Counted from the first letter of the stretch, positions 35,953-48,204 are shown. The stretch is DNA of 64,000 nucleotides from Heligmosomoides polygyrus polygyrus (GCA_947396885.1 OX377205.1:55598676-55662675), one strand, 5' to 3'. Translations and numbers: made by a program. Notes: generated by a model from the sequence alone, not told the origin.

Positions 35953-36112
35953 GGCCCCTGTTATACTCCCGCGGGAGCTTCCGCGGATGGGCGGAAATCG
36001 CGTCGGGACCCCGCGCCGGGCCACTCGTCGCGGCCCGCCACGCCCGCCTCCGCCGTGTACCATTGGTCCGCGGACGTTCCGCGGATGCTCCCGCGGGAGT
36101 ATAACAGAGGCC
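35953..36112. mobile_element. Palindromic MITE M2 (PIF/Harbinger-like)
   Basis: Begins GGCCCCTGTTATACTCCCGC and ends with a near complement (one or two differences). TTA flanks it at 35950-35952 and 36113-36115. The empty site CGCTTACGATGG exists in RTE-A (minus strand, about 2530). GC-rich, 160 bases, non-coding. Confidence 0.92.
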
Positions 36113-36345
36113 TTACGATGGTGCTGCACGTTCTGCGTGGGAGAGAAGACAAGGTCAGCAAGGTAGTCCTTAACTTTGAGGTAATAGGAAAGTGGCCTAG
36201 AGGGCGCCGGAAGCAGCGCTGGTCTCATGCGTTACATATGGACTTGAAGGTTGCCGGTGTACACTCTAATCTAGTGCTGGATCGGGAGAGGTGGCGTGAT
36301 GACACCAGAATAGTGTACCTCGCAACCAAGGGTGTAGGTTAATTG

Positions 36346-37499
36346 TTTCGGTTAACTTTTAACGACTATTTTTTAATGAAAAATTTCTTTTTCCTTTAGC
36401 TGCAGTCACTTTGGCTGAATTTTGGTATGTAAATTGCCAGTTCTTTTTCTTTATTAATTTGTCTCCATCTACGTGGCAATTACATGAGTACGTCTTCAAC
36501 TTAACAAGGGAATAACAATGGTCTACCTGTCATCAATGAAACTGCTAAACGAGAAAAGCTCTTGAGATTCCAAGACCATACAGCAACAACAGGACTTCTA
36601 GTATAACAAATGTCTTAGTATGCCTCGTTGGGCTAGCTTGTGGAAAGAGTCCAGCTTCTGAAATGATCCAAAGTGCATGAAACATAGAACAGCTAAACGT
36701 TTTTGACCGTTTTCATTTACCCTGGCAAGAAAAAAACGTTTTGCTAAGTAGACTTACACAGACTTTTTTAATCGAATCGAATTGTGTGTTTTGTCTTTGC
36801 AACCCAAGTAGCCTAGATTTCAAATGTTAAGCTCTTTCTTCTCTGTGCTCCTGAGGAAATGCACAAGAAACTTGCGTATTAGAAGGCCGGTTCTCTCGCT
36901 GCACTAACAGTGGTTCATAATGTCTTTATCCTTCCTAATTCCTCCAAATAAAATTCGCCACTGTCTATCACTCTTTTACGAGGTTTCAGCAATTGAACCC
37001 TCTAATTTTCTTCTTGAACAGCTGGTACCATATAGTACAGCACATTATGCTCGAGCTACAAATATGTCTTTAGTCTCTCAATTTTCTTCTATTTTTGTAT
37101 GGCACATTTTCAATTGATGAACGGTATTATATCATTTTAGACGATTAGATGAAAAACTTCATAGATCTATGGCAAATCTCCTGCTAGTGCTGCACCTTGA
37201 AAGATAAGACTTTTCCGTGCAGAACATGAAATTCTTCATGCAACGGACCACATGTAAAACACCACCTTTTTTGAACAGCTACATGGATAACCCATATATA
37301 ATAAGTGAAGAAAAGTGGTCATCGGCTTTTTTTCTTAGTTTTATTGCTTTTATGTGTATATGTTCACTGCTTCACATGTGACTGACTATGCTTCTCCCAA
37401 AGAAAACCTATGACAGCCTTCGAAGAAGACGAAATGATTGGGCGTTGACATGCACTACATGAAATTCAGTAGAAGCGAAGCAATGAGGGTACCAGCAAC
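36346..37499. other. AT-rich spacer, nothing recognised
   Basis: No family resemblance in any frame; open frames are all under 70 codons. Confidence 0.5.
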
Positions 37500-39590
37500 C
37501 ACGCTCTATCAGTTAGATGGCAAGATGGCAAGATGCACCGGCTTCTGGCATCGACTGTGCTACAACCAGCTACGAAGCCGCACTGGTTGGTGGAGAGCTG
37601 GACAATATCACGAATGCGCCCGTCGACAATTCGCTCGAAGATCTTCATGCTATGCGAAAGCATAGCATGAGGATCTTCGAGCGGATCGGACGGCAACTGG
37701 ACCTTTCTTTTTCTAAATCGGAAAAAGAAGGGTTCTCTGCCAATGGCACTTTCTTCTCCGCAATAACCTGGTTGAAGAACGTCACCAGCCACTTCGTTGG
37801 GTACCAGGATTTCGACTTCCATAAGTTGGCCACCAAATCAATGGGACCCGTTGCCTTTCTCGGCTTCATCTTCTTCTGAGCCGCTTCTACCTCCTCTATG
37901 CTGATTTCCTGAACGAGATCGTGTACAGGAGGAGAAGATGGAAGTCGGATGGGCGAACTCTATTGTCGAGACTTCCTCGAAGTAGGTGTGCCATCGGTTC
38001 AAAACCATATTGGGGTCCATAAGTAGATGACCGCTCCTATCTTTGATGCCAAAGAACTTCTCAACATCTTCAGTCTGGCGATGACGGACTTTCGCGAGTC
38101 GATAAAGAAATCGCTCGCCATCGCGCGACTTAAGCCTCCCGTTGACATCATCGTAATGAGTGGCTCTTGCAACGGCCACTGCCCTCTTGGCCGATTTCTT
38201 CACTTCCTGATACAAACGTCATTTATCGGCTGTCTTATCGCCGAGAAATAAGTGGTATAATCTCTTCTTCTCTCGGACTTTTTCTTTAACTTCGTTAGTC
38301 CACAGCCACTTATCGATCACAGTCTGCTTATCGGCCTTACGCCGTCCCGGTTTCGCAGTGCCGAGTTCGGAGCGCGCAGCACTGTGAATTGCGTCGGTGG
38401 CATTTTGCCCTGTCTCGTCAACGGTCGTGACCGTCGGCAACCGAATGCGCGAAGTCACAGCTGCTTCCTTTTCTTTCACTCGCCACTACTTGGTCCTTAA
38501 CGGACCGCTCCGTTCGACCTGCCTAAACATCGGTGGTGTAATCTTCATAGTGCAGATAAGTGGGTAGTGTTGTGTGGCGACCGTTTCATACGGCATGACC
38601 TTCGCGTCCGTGACAAGCCCTTGGTCACGATTTCGCACAAGGACAAAGTCGATCTGCGTTTTAGAATTCCCGTTGTAGAATGAGATAAGGTGGGATTCAG
38701 GTTTTCGGAATCTCGTGTTCACGATGGTGAGGTCGTGCAACTCCGCGTACTCAAGGATGCGCTCACCATCAGCATTACGTGAACCAAAACCGAAACTATC
38801 ATGACAGCCGTACCCGTCTTTCGCAGCGCCAACGTGTCCGTTAAGGTCACCTGCAGCAATGATTACGTCTTGTGACGGTACTTCTGCTGTCTTCTCATCA
38901 AGCAAGCTCCAAAATTCATCCTTGTCTCGCTCAGAGCAGCCAGTCTGTGGAGCATATGCAGAGAAAATATGATGTCGCCGCCCTTCTGCAGCGTTTATGA
39001 CCTTCATCAACATTGAAACGTTCCATGCTTCGTGCGAACATGCAATCGCGTCTCGGAACCGTTCGGAGACGAATATGCCAACACCCCTGGTGGTCCTGGG
39101 ACTGCCACACAAAACGGCCTATGTTCTTGCTTTCTTTATAACCTCGGCCTATGTTCTTGCTACAGGACCACTTCGTCTCCTGCACCGCACACAAGTCAAT
39201 CTTATTTCGCTCCAGTGCTTCTACCAACTCAAAGGAGCGGCCCGACAACGTACCCACATTCCGCGTTGCCACGCGGGTCTTGCTTGTTCCCCCGATGTCG
39301 TCTTCGCATACTCGCAGGGACCCTGGCAGACTTTTCACACTCGCCGGGCTTTGCGAGTGCGCGTCGGCTTCCGCGGACGCCGTATGACAATCTCGAGAAA
39401 CATGACTCATCAAACACCATGTGAAACATTGAGCGCCATCAACCATATGATGTGACATGAGCTGTTGTTCGTAGGCCGGCCTGTCACTAGGGCCTGTTGC
39501 ATTCGAGTGTCAGCGTTAAGCTCGGCTCGCAAAAGTGAACAGTTTCCAATGGCACCACGTTTAGGAACCGCCACTATTTGATTGATAGTG
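37500..39590 (-). mobile_element. RTE-D: RTE copy lacking its 3' half
   Basis: On the minus strand the 5' block is at about 39570. Endonuclease follows (ALERNKIDLCAVQETKWSCS at 39240; IIAAGDLNGHVGAAKDGYGC at 38870; YETVATQHYPLICTMKI at 38560), linker with YHLFLGDKTADK at 38235, then AKVRHRQTEDVEKFFGIK near 38080, and the start of reverse transcriptase (STNQCGFVAGCS at 37590). It stops there, before the palm, so it is truncated at the 3' side rather than the usual 5' side. A hairpin insertion lies at 37632-37683. The endonuclease frame (38486-39112) is 208 codons long and well preserved. Confidence 0.93.
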
Positions 39591-39665
39591 AAAAGGCTAA
39601 TTCCATGAAGCAACTAAATGAGGATATGTGTGTTCTTTACAGTTGTTTTTGTTTTACCGTTTACG

Positions 39666-39749
39666 TGTGAAACTTCATGCACACAGATATCTTGCTATCA
39701 ATCGAATATGAAACTCCATGCACACAGATATCTTACTATCAATCGAATA
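39666..39749. repeat. Two-unit tandem repeat, 42-base unit
   Basis: The phrase CATGCACACAGATATCTT recurs 42 bases apart, each followed by CTATCAATCGAATA. Two units, two or three differences. Confidence 0.95.
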
Positions 39750-40232
39750 AAGTCTTGGACTAGGCCATGCCCAATCTCTTTTTTGGCACAAAAATTTGTC
39801 GCTCTTATGTTCTTCAAAACAAGCTATAATCCTCTATTTTCCAAAAGAAATGAGGGTTTTGTAAAATTTAAAACAAAGTGTTCACTTATTGGGTAAGTGA
39901 ATTAAAAATCCAAAGAAATCATATTAAAGTTTTCCTCGAACAAAAAATTATTCTAACCTTTTCAAAGAGTATTTAGTTTAATGTAGAAGACGTCCATTTC
40001 AGTTTGGAAGACTACGCTTTTTTTCAAAAGTCTTAAGCTAGCATAGAAGAGTATCCAATTTGACGTGAAAATGGTACGCATGAAGAAGCAGTGAAATTTC
40101 AAAAGTGGCGCGTAAAATGTCGTAAAAATTAACGGAATTTAACAAAAATTTCCGTTAAATTTCTTCAAAAACTTTTAACAAAAAATGCCGGTAAATCCGG
40201 TAAATCGTTAATCGTTAAACGCACCCCTGCAC
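39750..40232. other. AT-rich spacer
   Basis: Nothing coding. A short inverted stretch with TTAACGGAA / TTCCGTTAA lies at 40128-40160. Confidence 0.5.
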
Positions 40233-40267
40233 GCAAAGAAGCGGGACAAACGCTGAAGAAGAAGAAA
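40233..40267 (+). mobile_element. RTE 3' tail only (about 35 bases)
   Basis: AGCGGGACAAACGCTGAAG followed by AAGAAGAAAG equals the extreme 3' end of RTE-F and RTE-B. It abuts the mariner 2 frame, so it looks like an extremely 5'-truncated RTE insertion. Confidence 0.75.
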
Positions 40268-41000
40268 GTTCGTGAGGTGTGTGGGTGGACGTTGTCGGGC
40301 AGAAGTGGGAGACCTCTTCTGTTGACCAGTGCCGACTGCAGCTCACACAGTTTTCGGTACATCTCGTCGATTTCGTTGCAGTAGGACTCTGCTGCGGTGG
40401 TTCACCCCGGTTCCAGAAAGTTCAATAGTAAATGACGCCAGCAGACGACCTCCACACGGTTACCATCGTCTTTTCTGGTGGGATTTCGGCTTTGGGAAAA
40501 GTGCTTAGGGGTTACATCAGCCCACTGTTCTCATCGTCCTCGGTTATCGGGCAGAACCCACTCTTCATAACGACGACTCGATCCAAAAACGGGTAGTTTT
40601 GATTCCGGAGAAGCAGAGAGAACAGATTTCTAAACGCAACAATTTCTGGCGGTCACCCAAATCGTGAACCACCCAATTTTCGAGTTTTTCACCTTTCCGA
40701 GGCGTTGCAAACCATCTGTAACAGCAGTTTTACTGACTCTCAGACCTTCCGCAATCTCAATCACTGTCTGCGATGGTTCAGCTTCTACTAATGCTTTCAA
40801 ATCGCTGTCCTGGTTTGCTGTAGATCTGCCGATCCGGGGTGCACCTTCAAGGCAGAAATTTCGAGAATCAAATTTCTGGAACCCCCGTTTCAGGGTCGTT
40901 GACGTTTTATAAACAGAGAACAGAGAAGTTGAATATTGATTCATCAGTAATAAACGAACGAAAAGCGGTTGCACAAAAACCGCTAGAACTTTCCGGCCAA
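40268..41000 (-). mobile_element. Mariner 2 transposase, decayed
   Basis: The minus strand reads GFQKFDSRNFCLEGAPRIGR, then DLKALVEAEPSQTVIEIAEG (helix-turn-helix part, 40890-40720), then EQWADVTPKHFSQSRNPTRK (about 40525-40465), then NEIDEMYRKLCELQSALVNR (about 40385-40330) and LLPDNVHPHTSRT, the DNAxPH motif with Ala replaced by Val. Stops interrupt. It ends at the RTE tail. Different from mariner 1 in sequence. Confidence 0.88.
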
Positions 41001-41261
41001 TCTATTATTAATGATATTAACATTATGTTGCTATGTAGAATAAATCACACTTTCAGGATTTTATCTACTCTTCTCAGCAAACTCTTCGTGACTCCAACGT
41101 GAAATTTTCGACAGGTAGGATAATATGCTTCTCTAATGGGATTAGCGATCTGCCTTTCCATCCGAACAACAGCCCTAATGAGAGATTCACGTCTCGATCG
41201 GCACCGTTGACCGCTTCTCATTGTTAACCTGAATTTGGGAACCATGTATAGTTGTGCTCTC

Positions 41262-41402
41262 CCTAAATTTTCGAATATTCGACTGGTTTCGAATACCCGC
41301 AATTTTCGAGCATTCGAATATCGAATACATTCGAAAAACTCGATTTTTTGAACATTCGAATTCGAATAATGATTCGAATATTCGAATATTTTGAATGAAA
41401 CA
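41262..41402. repeat. TTCGAA-rich repeat, copy 1
   Basis: Dense ATTCGAAT palindromes. A core with TTTCGAATACCCGCAATTTT and CGAGCATTCGAA is shared with 48236-48345. Non-coding. Confidence 0.85.
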
Positions 41403-41994
41403 TTGGGTTACAGAAAGGCAAAAACATGGCTGGTGCTTTGGTGGCAATGGCCAATAGATGGTCTACCCTGACGTAGTGGGAAATTTACATTCGTTTGCAA
41501 AGCGTTTAACGAAGTTTTAATGGAGTGATCTTTCCACCGAATTCTACTATGCCTGAAAGGAAGAAATATGTTACGGGTCATTAAACCAAACAACACGCCC
41601 TTAAAAAGTTTAGTTCTGTTTCCTGGTCGACTGATAAATAGAAAATCAAAGGACATACCTTACCTTAGCCCAATAAAGGACGAGGTGAAATCGCATGGGA
41701 TATTGCTGTGAAGCGCTTACCTTTGGTTAGAATTACTGGGGTTACATACGGGCATCTATCTTTTCGGCTTACCATGGGACCCCTTACCATGGAACCCCTG
41801 GAGACTCTTAATGAAACTAGTTGCTTCATCGGAGACCAAGGTCATCATGATGGAGATTTTCGAAACCGGAAGGTGCCATCTGCTTCACCTTTTTATTCAC
41901 ATTACCTAAGAAACATGAAGTGTACAGAAGAAGGAGCCGAAAGTTATGCGTATCCCTGAGAAGTTCTTGAGTGTTGTTTGAGTATTGTTTTTGA
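41403..41994. other. Spacer, nothing recognised
   Basis: No supported feature. Confidence 0.4.
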
Positions 41995-44900
41995 TAGCAT
42001 TGCACCCGCACCGTTGTTGTGCTAAATTGCGTGCGCGGGCGTGTTCGGAGCGCGATAAGTCTGTCAGCTTCCAATCTTTCTTGCTGGAACGTGTGGATTC
42101 CGTACGCAATAATCCCCTCTAGTAAAGTGCCAAAGCATAGCAAATTAGCTTACGAGTTGGCAAGGTTACGACAGTGCGAAAATGCAGGTTGGGCATGTGT
42201 GACACAATTTTTTCAGATTTCGCTCGACCGCTGCGGGTACACGAGGCGAGTTAACGGCATGCAAACTCGCAAACGAGCAGAGCACCTAAGGCACTTTTCG
42301 ATGACATGCTCCTAGCTCTCCAACTGCCTAAGATGCCTTAGCCCCATCTGCCATTTTAGAGCGGCGGACGGCAGCGGTGAAGTTTCTTCCGCCCTTACTC
42401 GCCCACATTCGAGTTCTCGACAATCTCAGCGGTAAAATTCAGTTCAGCTCGAGAAGCTCTATCGAATGGTGTCAATCTCGACCAATTCCGGGAGCATCGA
42501 TTTTTTGACAATTTCGCATCAAAGGCGAGGCTGGACAAGGCCGCGGCAGAAGGACAATGACGTCATCTAAAATCGATATTTTTGAGCCGGACCGAGTCTG
42601 ATACCGTTTGATAGAGCTTTTGGTGGTGAATTGAATGGCGTTACTGCGAGCAGCAAGAACTGTAATCTGGGCGATTAAGAGCGCGGAGAACATCGACCGT
42701 TGTTGTGCTAAATTAGACGCATGGGCGTGTTCTGAGCGGAATAACTCTGTAGCTTTTGAATCTTTCGGGCAGCAGCTTGTGGATTTTGTAAGCAGTAGAG
42801 AGCTCAATAGGTGCGCTGAAACATAGCATGTAGCTTATGAATGTACAAAGTTACGGCGGTGCGAGTATTGTTGTAAACCATGTGTGACACGATTTTTTCC
42901 GATTTCAGCCGACCACTGTAGGAACACGCGATCACCTAGTGGCCTACGAATGCGTAGGCTAGCAAATCAGCTAAGGTACTTAACGACGAAGTGTCCATAG
43001 CTCTTCAGCTGCCTAACCTGCCTTAGTCTCAGCTGCCATTTTAGAGTTCCGGAGGGCAACGGTGAAGATTCTTCCGCCCTTATATTTGAGTCCACATTAG
43101 AGTTTTTGACATAAGAGATAGTACCGTTCTGTTCAGCTCGGAAATCTCTATCGAACGGTACCAATCTCGTCCAATTGCGGGAAAATTGGTTTTTTGACAA
43201 TTTCCCATGAGGACGAGGGCGCTCACTCTTCACCGAGCCCGCCCGGACGATGACGTCATCGAAAGTCGACGATTTCGAAAATTGCCAAGTGCTCTTATCC
43301 AAACTTCGTTCTGCGTACGGAATCCACACGTTCCAGCAAGAAAGATTGGAAGCTGACAGAGTTATCGCGCCCCGAACACGCCCGCGCGCGAAATTTAGCA
43401 CAACAACGGTCTATGTTCTCCGAGCTCTTACTCGCCCAGATAACAGTTCTCGCCACTCATAGTAGCACCGTTCAATTCACCACGAAAAGCTTTATGAAAC
43501 GGTACCAAACTCGACCAATTCCGGAAATATCGGTTTTCCATGACGTCATCGTCCGTCTGGCGCAGCCTAGAAGCCGTCTTCGATGAGAAACTGTCAAAAA
43601 ATCGATGTTTTCAAAACTGGCCGAAATTGATACCGTTCGATAGGGCTTCTCAAACTGAACAGGATGGTTACCTGGCTGGTGCTCGAAAACTCGAACATGG
43701 GCGAGTAAGGACGGAAGAAACTTCACCGCTGCCGTCCGTCCCTCTAAAATGGCAGATGGGGCTAAGGCAGTTTAGGCAGTTGGAGAGCTAGGAGAATGTC
43801 GTCGTGAAGTGCCTTAGGTGCTCTGCTCGTCTGCGAGTTTGCATGTCGTTAACTCGCCTCGTGTACCCGCAGTGGTCGACCGAAGTCTGAAAAAATCGTG
43901 TCACACATGCCCAACCTGCATCTTCGCACCGCCTTAACCTTGCCAACTCGTAAGCTAATTTGCTATGCTTTGGCACTTTACTAGAGGGGATTACTGCGTA
44001 CGGAATCCACACGTTCCAGCAAGAAAGATTGGAAGCTGACAGAGTTATCGCGCTCCGAACACGCCCGCGCACGCAATTTAGCACAACAACGGTCTATGTT
44101 CTCCGAGCTCTTACTCGCCCAGATAGCAGTTCTCGCCACAGCTGCGAGCATGTCATCGTAAAGTGCTTTTAGTCTTGAGCTGTCCGTGCATTTGGATGCC
44201 ATTAACTCGCCTCGTCTTCCTGTAGTAGTCAACTGAACTTGGAAAAAATCGTGTCACACAACGTTTGCCCGCATTTTCGCACCGCTGTAACTTCGTCCAC
44301 TCTTAAGCTAGGTCGCTATGCTTCAGCGCTCTTCTTGAGCTTTCTATTGCCTACAAAATGCACTACCTGCAGCCGGAAAGACTCGAAATTGACAGAGTTA
44401 TTACGCTCAGAACATGCCCGCGGTGTGATTTGCGAGCTGTCGCGCCCAGTCGATTGATAGGTTCGATCCTATATACATTGTGCACGGCGCACACTCAGGG
44501 GATTGCCGGCATGCCAAAACACTTGATGCCATGCTTGAGATGTTCTGAGAACATGCAAGTCCTGGAATATAAGCTTCTCCTATAGCAAAAAGTCAGCTCC
44601 AGACATTTTTGACCACCCACTGCGAAAATGCAGTGGTTTGTATATATGATTCTGTAGATCTCGAGGAGACGAATCGAACGGTACCAACCGTTTCTCAAAA
44701 AACCTCAAATTAGAGGAATGGTGAGCATGCAACGGACTTCTACGCCTTGCGGCCGACAAACTCGTCCGCGGCCGGCCTTCTCAATGGAGCGCAAGTTTTC
44801 AATTTTGGCCATTTTTGACCTTTCATATGAAATGTATATACCAAACGATAGAGCTCACTCTCCGGAGCTCAAATATACTCTTGCTTTTTCAAATGGATGC

Positions 44901-44995
44901 CATTTGGGCGAGTTATAACAAAAAGACGCAAAAACCGCAAAAGTGCGGTTTTTTCGGCGTCTATTCAAAAGATGCGTCCGCTACTGTAATGGAAC
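41995..44995. repeat. Cluster of family R with a large inverted repeat
   Basis: Left arm about 41995-42440 and right arm about 43680-44140 are nearly identical reverse complements. A third partial copy is at 43309-43458 in direct orientation to the right arm. Shared blocks include AGCAAGAAAGATTGGAAGCT and TTAGCACAACAACGG. The cluster ends with the hairpin CGCAAAAACCGC/GCGGTTTTTTCG (44930-44958) and TACTGTA (44983-44990). All non-coding; the TGACGTCATC palindrome recurs at 42556 and 43250. Confidence 0.88.
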
Positions 44996-46876
44996 TATTT
45001 TAAATTCTTCTGGCGAACTGTGTAAATCTGAGAAAGAAAAAGCAAAGACATTCGCCTCCTTTTTCAAAACAGTCTATAAAAAGCATGATAGTAGTGAAGC
45101 ATCCTGTCAAGAGTTTACACTTTCTAAGCTAGACTTTATAGACATCAACAGTGATATCATCTATAAGATGTTGCGGAAGCTTCCACTTAGCAATTCCACT
45201 TCATCTGATGATATTCCCTACATTTTTCTTAACAAAGCAGCACTGGGCCTCACCCCAATACCCAATCTTTTATTCAACTGGTTTCTCCTTCACGGTGAAG
45301 TGCCCTCAATTTGGCAGTATCGTTAAACCTGCTTTAGAAAAGGAAGCAAAACAAATGTAGAAAATTATAGGCCTATATGCCTGACGTGCTCAGCTAGCAA
45401 AGTTTTAGAACGAATAATTTGCAAGCAAATTTACAACTACTTATTATCTGAACAGTTAATCACAAGATTTCAACATAGGTTTCATCACGGAAAACCCACT
45501 CTTACGGCTCTTATAAACACAATTCCAAAGTGGCAGAAAGCACTTGATTCATGCGGATATGTTAGTGTCTGTTACATCGATTACACTAAAGCATTTGACT
45601 CAATTCCTCTGGATCTTTTGTGTAAAAAACTTGAAGCGTACGGAATACAGTGCTGCCCTCTAAAATTTTTGCAATCTTTTTTGTACAAGCGAACCCAGAA
45701 GGTCATAGTTAATGGTGCTTTTTCTGAAAGCTACGAAACACCTAGTGGTGTTCCACAAGGAACCTGCGTTGGTCCATTAATGTTCCTGATATACATTAAC
45801 GATATGCCAAGCAGCCTACCTCATGTGTCCACTGCAGTATTTATGCAGACGATTCTAAACTGATCTCTATAAACGATCACAAAATTCTTCAGCAAGGGCT
45901 AGATTCTATAACGGCATGGTCTACAAAATGGCTACTAGACATTTCTCTAGTTAAAACAACTGTCATGCTCATTGGGCGCCGTCATCCCAAAAACTGCTTC
46001 TTCCACCTAGCAGGATGCAGGCTGCACACTTCTAATTCTATTCGCCACTTGGGAGTTGTGTACTCCAACCAACTAACTTTTGACGAACATATTGAAAAAA
46101 ACTGTCGCTGCAGCTCATGCCAAGTCCAACTGTATATTACGAGCATTTCAAACTCACAATATGGCAACATTATTCAAACTTTTTTCTACTTATGTAAGAC
46201 CTATTTTGAAGTACTGTACACCTGTATGGTCCCCATTAAAGCAGAGTTATATCAGTCAGATAGAAAGTGTGCAAAAAAGTAGGAATGGTTTATTTGACGT
46301 TTCTTAACCTGAAAAATTGACCCGATTCTGTACTAACTCGCTATTACTAAGACGAATTATGTATGATCAAAACCTTGTTTTTAGAATTGCTAATGGTCAC
46401 TTGGATATTGATAAAAATGAACTCTTCACTTTTTCTTCATTCAACGGGATTACAAGAGGGCACAATTTTAGAATTCAACCGCAAAAACCGCACTCAAAAA
46501 ATTTCAAGAATCGTTTTCGGCTCGTGTTGTGAAAATCTGAAACGAGCTTCCTGCATCAATCCTAGACTCTTCACCAAAAACATTCAACTACAAATTAGAA
46601 AAATTTCTTAAACAAGAAGGATACTTATGAATTTGACCAGGAAACAATTTTTTGTAGGAGCAGGCAATATTTTGTTTGAATATACAGTAACCTTTTCAGT
46701 GAATGAAAAACTAAATCGATTTGTGAAATGAGCGCTTTCTACATCCGCAAATTTTCGAAGTGATCACTTTTGCAAATATTCAAAAAGCCAATTTTTGCTG
46801 TAACCTTTTGTGTAAACTCTTTTTGTATCGCTTTTGGCTTAATAAATGTTCTATGTTCTATGTTCTATGTTCTACT
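44996..46876 (+). mobile_element. CR1-like non-LTR retrotransposon, 5'-truncated
   Basis: Reads SSDDIPYIFLNKAALGLTPI (45195), SVCYIDYTKAFDSIPLDLLC (motif A, 45565), TPSGVPQGTCVGPLMFLIYI (motif B, 45740), YADD at 45842-45853 after a frameshift, then ISRLGVV-like RHLGVVYSNQLTFDEHI (46040) and YVRPILKYCTPVWSP (46190). The 3' end is AATAAATG followed by TTCTATG repeats (46842-46876), as in CR1 elements. Frameshifts near 45325 and 45835 inactivate it. It starts right after the family R end. No endonuclease part is present. Confidence 0.93.
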
Positions 46877-46984
46877 TTTTAGTAGATTCAGGTTTCTAGT
46901 TACGCGTCTGAACAGTAGCCGAAAAGCTCCAACCTTTTAGGTGCTTGATGGATTAGATTGCAATGTCCGAATCGTTGGGTAATT

Positions 46985-47065
46985 TTGGCGTGCAAAAACG
47001 ATGATGGTCGGAATGTTAGGAAACTCAGTAAAGACTGATCAACGTTACGACCTCGTTCGGCACAG
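46985..47065. repeat. Single arm related to the foldback in mariner 1
   Basis: ACCTCGTTCGGCAC (47051-47064) and the preceding TCAGTAAAGACTGATCAACG align with the right arm at 26600-26654. Only one arm is here. Confidence 0.65.
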
Positions 47066-47684
47066 AAGCACATAAAAAAAACTACATCCTTTCCATAAAC
47101 ATTCGCTCCATCCAAATTGGCAGAAAGGCAGACCTAAGAAACATTTTGCATGGGCGTGTACACGGAAGAAAAAGGCAATGCCTCACGAAAATGGTCCCGA
47201 GATAGTTGCTCTTAATGATCATGCTGTCCATATTTATTCACCTGGATGCAAAGGAGAGCGGTTCGAAAAGGTGGGCCTACCCTTGTTTCGAAAACCCCTT
47301 CATAGCGACCTTCGTCTCTTATGAAATTAACACCTCTGATCGGACGTGTCTGAGCAGTTGTAAAATCCGGTTGCTGTAATTGATCTATCACCTAAAAATC
47401 TTATACCCACTAGCCCGCCTATATTATCGTCTCTACTGCACCCCAACTGTATGGTTTACTGCTCAGCTAGTAGTGAATGCAACTGCATCGCATAGTGATT
47501 CTGATCTGCCAACCAACGGGCGGTGAACATACCATGGAAGCAAAGCGGCCTCTGCACTTTAGGATTAAAAAGCAACTTGATGTGGAAAGAAAGCTTAGAA
47601 AGGCTACGATAGGATCACAGGTCCTCGCAGTGAAGGTGGGAAATTTGGAGCGCGAAGGTCAATACCTGGTGCACAAAACCCTTA
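47066..47684. other. Spacer, nothing recognised
   Basis: Only short overlapping open frames without resemblance. The last three bases are the TTA flank of M3. Confidence 0.4.
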
Positions 47685-47789
47685 GACCTATGTTATACTT
47701 CGGCGACGTTGTTGTCGGCAGCAGTGTTGAGCGCACTGCGTAGCACCCGCTCAACACTGTCACAGCGTCGCCGAAGTATAACATAGCCC
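47685..47789. mobile_element. Palindromic MITE M3, same family as M1
   Basis: Begins GACCTATGTTATACTTCGGC and ends CCGAAGTATAACATAGCCC, with TTA at 47682-47684 and 47790-47792. It is a shorter, more diverged sister of M1. Confidence 0.88.
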
Positions 47790-47910
47790 TTAATGTTTTC
47801 GGATCTATACTAGAGGTCCCCTATAGAGAACAAGAGATCAGGCAAAGTTCAAAGGTGCAAAGATGAGGACGAAAAACAAGGTTAGTCGTAGGCATTGTCA
47901 AACAGAGATC

Positions 47911-47970
47911 TGGTTCCTGAGGTCCAATACGAAAAACGAAAACTGGTTCCTGAGGTCCAATAGGAAAAGT
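47911..47970. repeat. Two-unit tandem repeat, unit about 31 bases
   Basis: CTGGTTCCTGAGGTCCAATA occurs twice in direct succession, separated by GAAAAACGAAAA-like sequence. Confidence 0.85.
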
Positions 47971-48204
47971 TCGAATAGAATGGAAGTGTAAGCCCTTCTG
48001 TGAATAGAGCTAAAGGTTCAGCTTCTGATTCAGCCGTGCTTCTCGTTTCCTGGTGGTGTTGTGAAAGAGGGATTAGGAGACTCACCATACATGGAGTGAA
48101 ATGGAGGCGACGTGCTTACCGTTTCAAGACCCTCAATGCAAAGTATTCATGCATCGGCTTCGCAAAACAATGCAGATCCTAACTTGCCTATTCGAATGGC
48201 ATCC

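Larger units (their letters stand above)
33250..36345 (+). mobile_element. RTE-C: RTE copy carrying two MITE insertions
   Basis: Starts at the GTGATGTCCGTTCC block. Endonuclease frames follow (ETRYPAAIQG region at 33650; VIIFAGDLNGHVGATKDGYR at 33935-34000), linker with YHVFLGEKTADNWRKYQ (34520-34575), and reverse transcriptase pieces to 36340 (VIWYALRHHGVPEELTERVR at 35445; EYLGSVAAFDGNLMIEVNSR at 35605; then the C-terminal HVLRGREDK at 36125). The palm with YADD is deleted near 35580. MITEs interrupt it at 35231-35360 and 35953-36112. Inactive. Confidence 0.93.

Noticed and set aside
39666..39749. CRISPR-like direct repeat
   Set aside because: Only two adjacent units without spacers, in a nematode genome.
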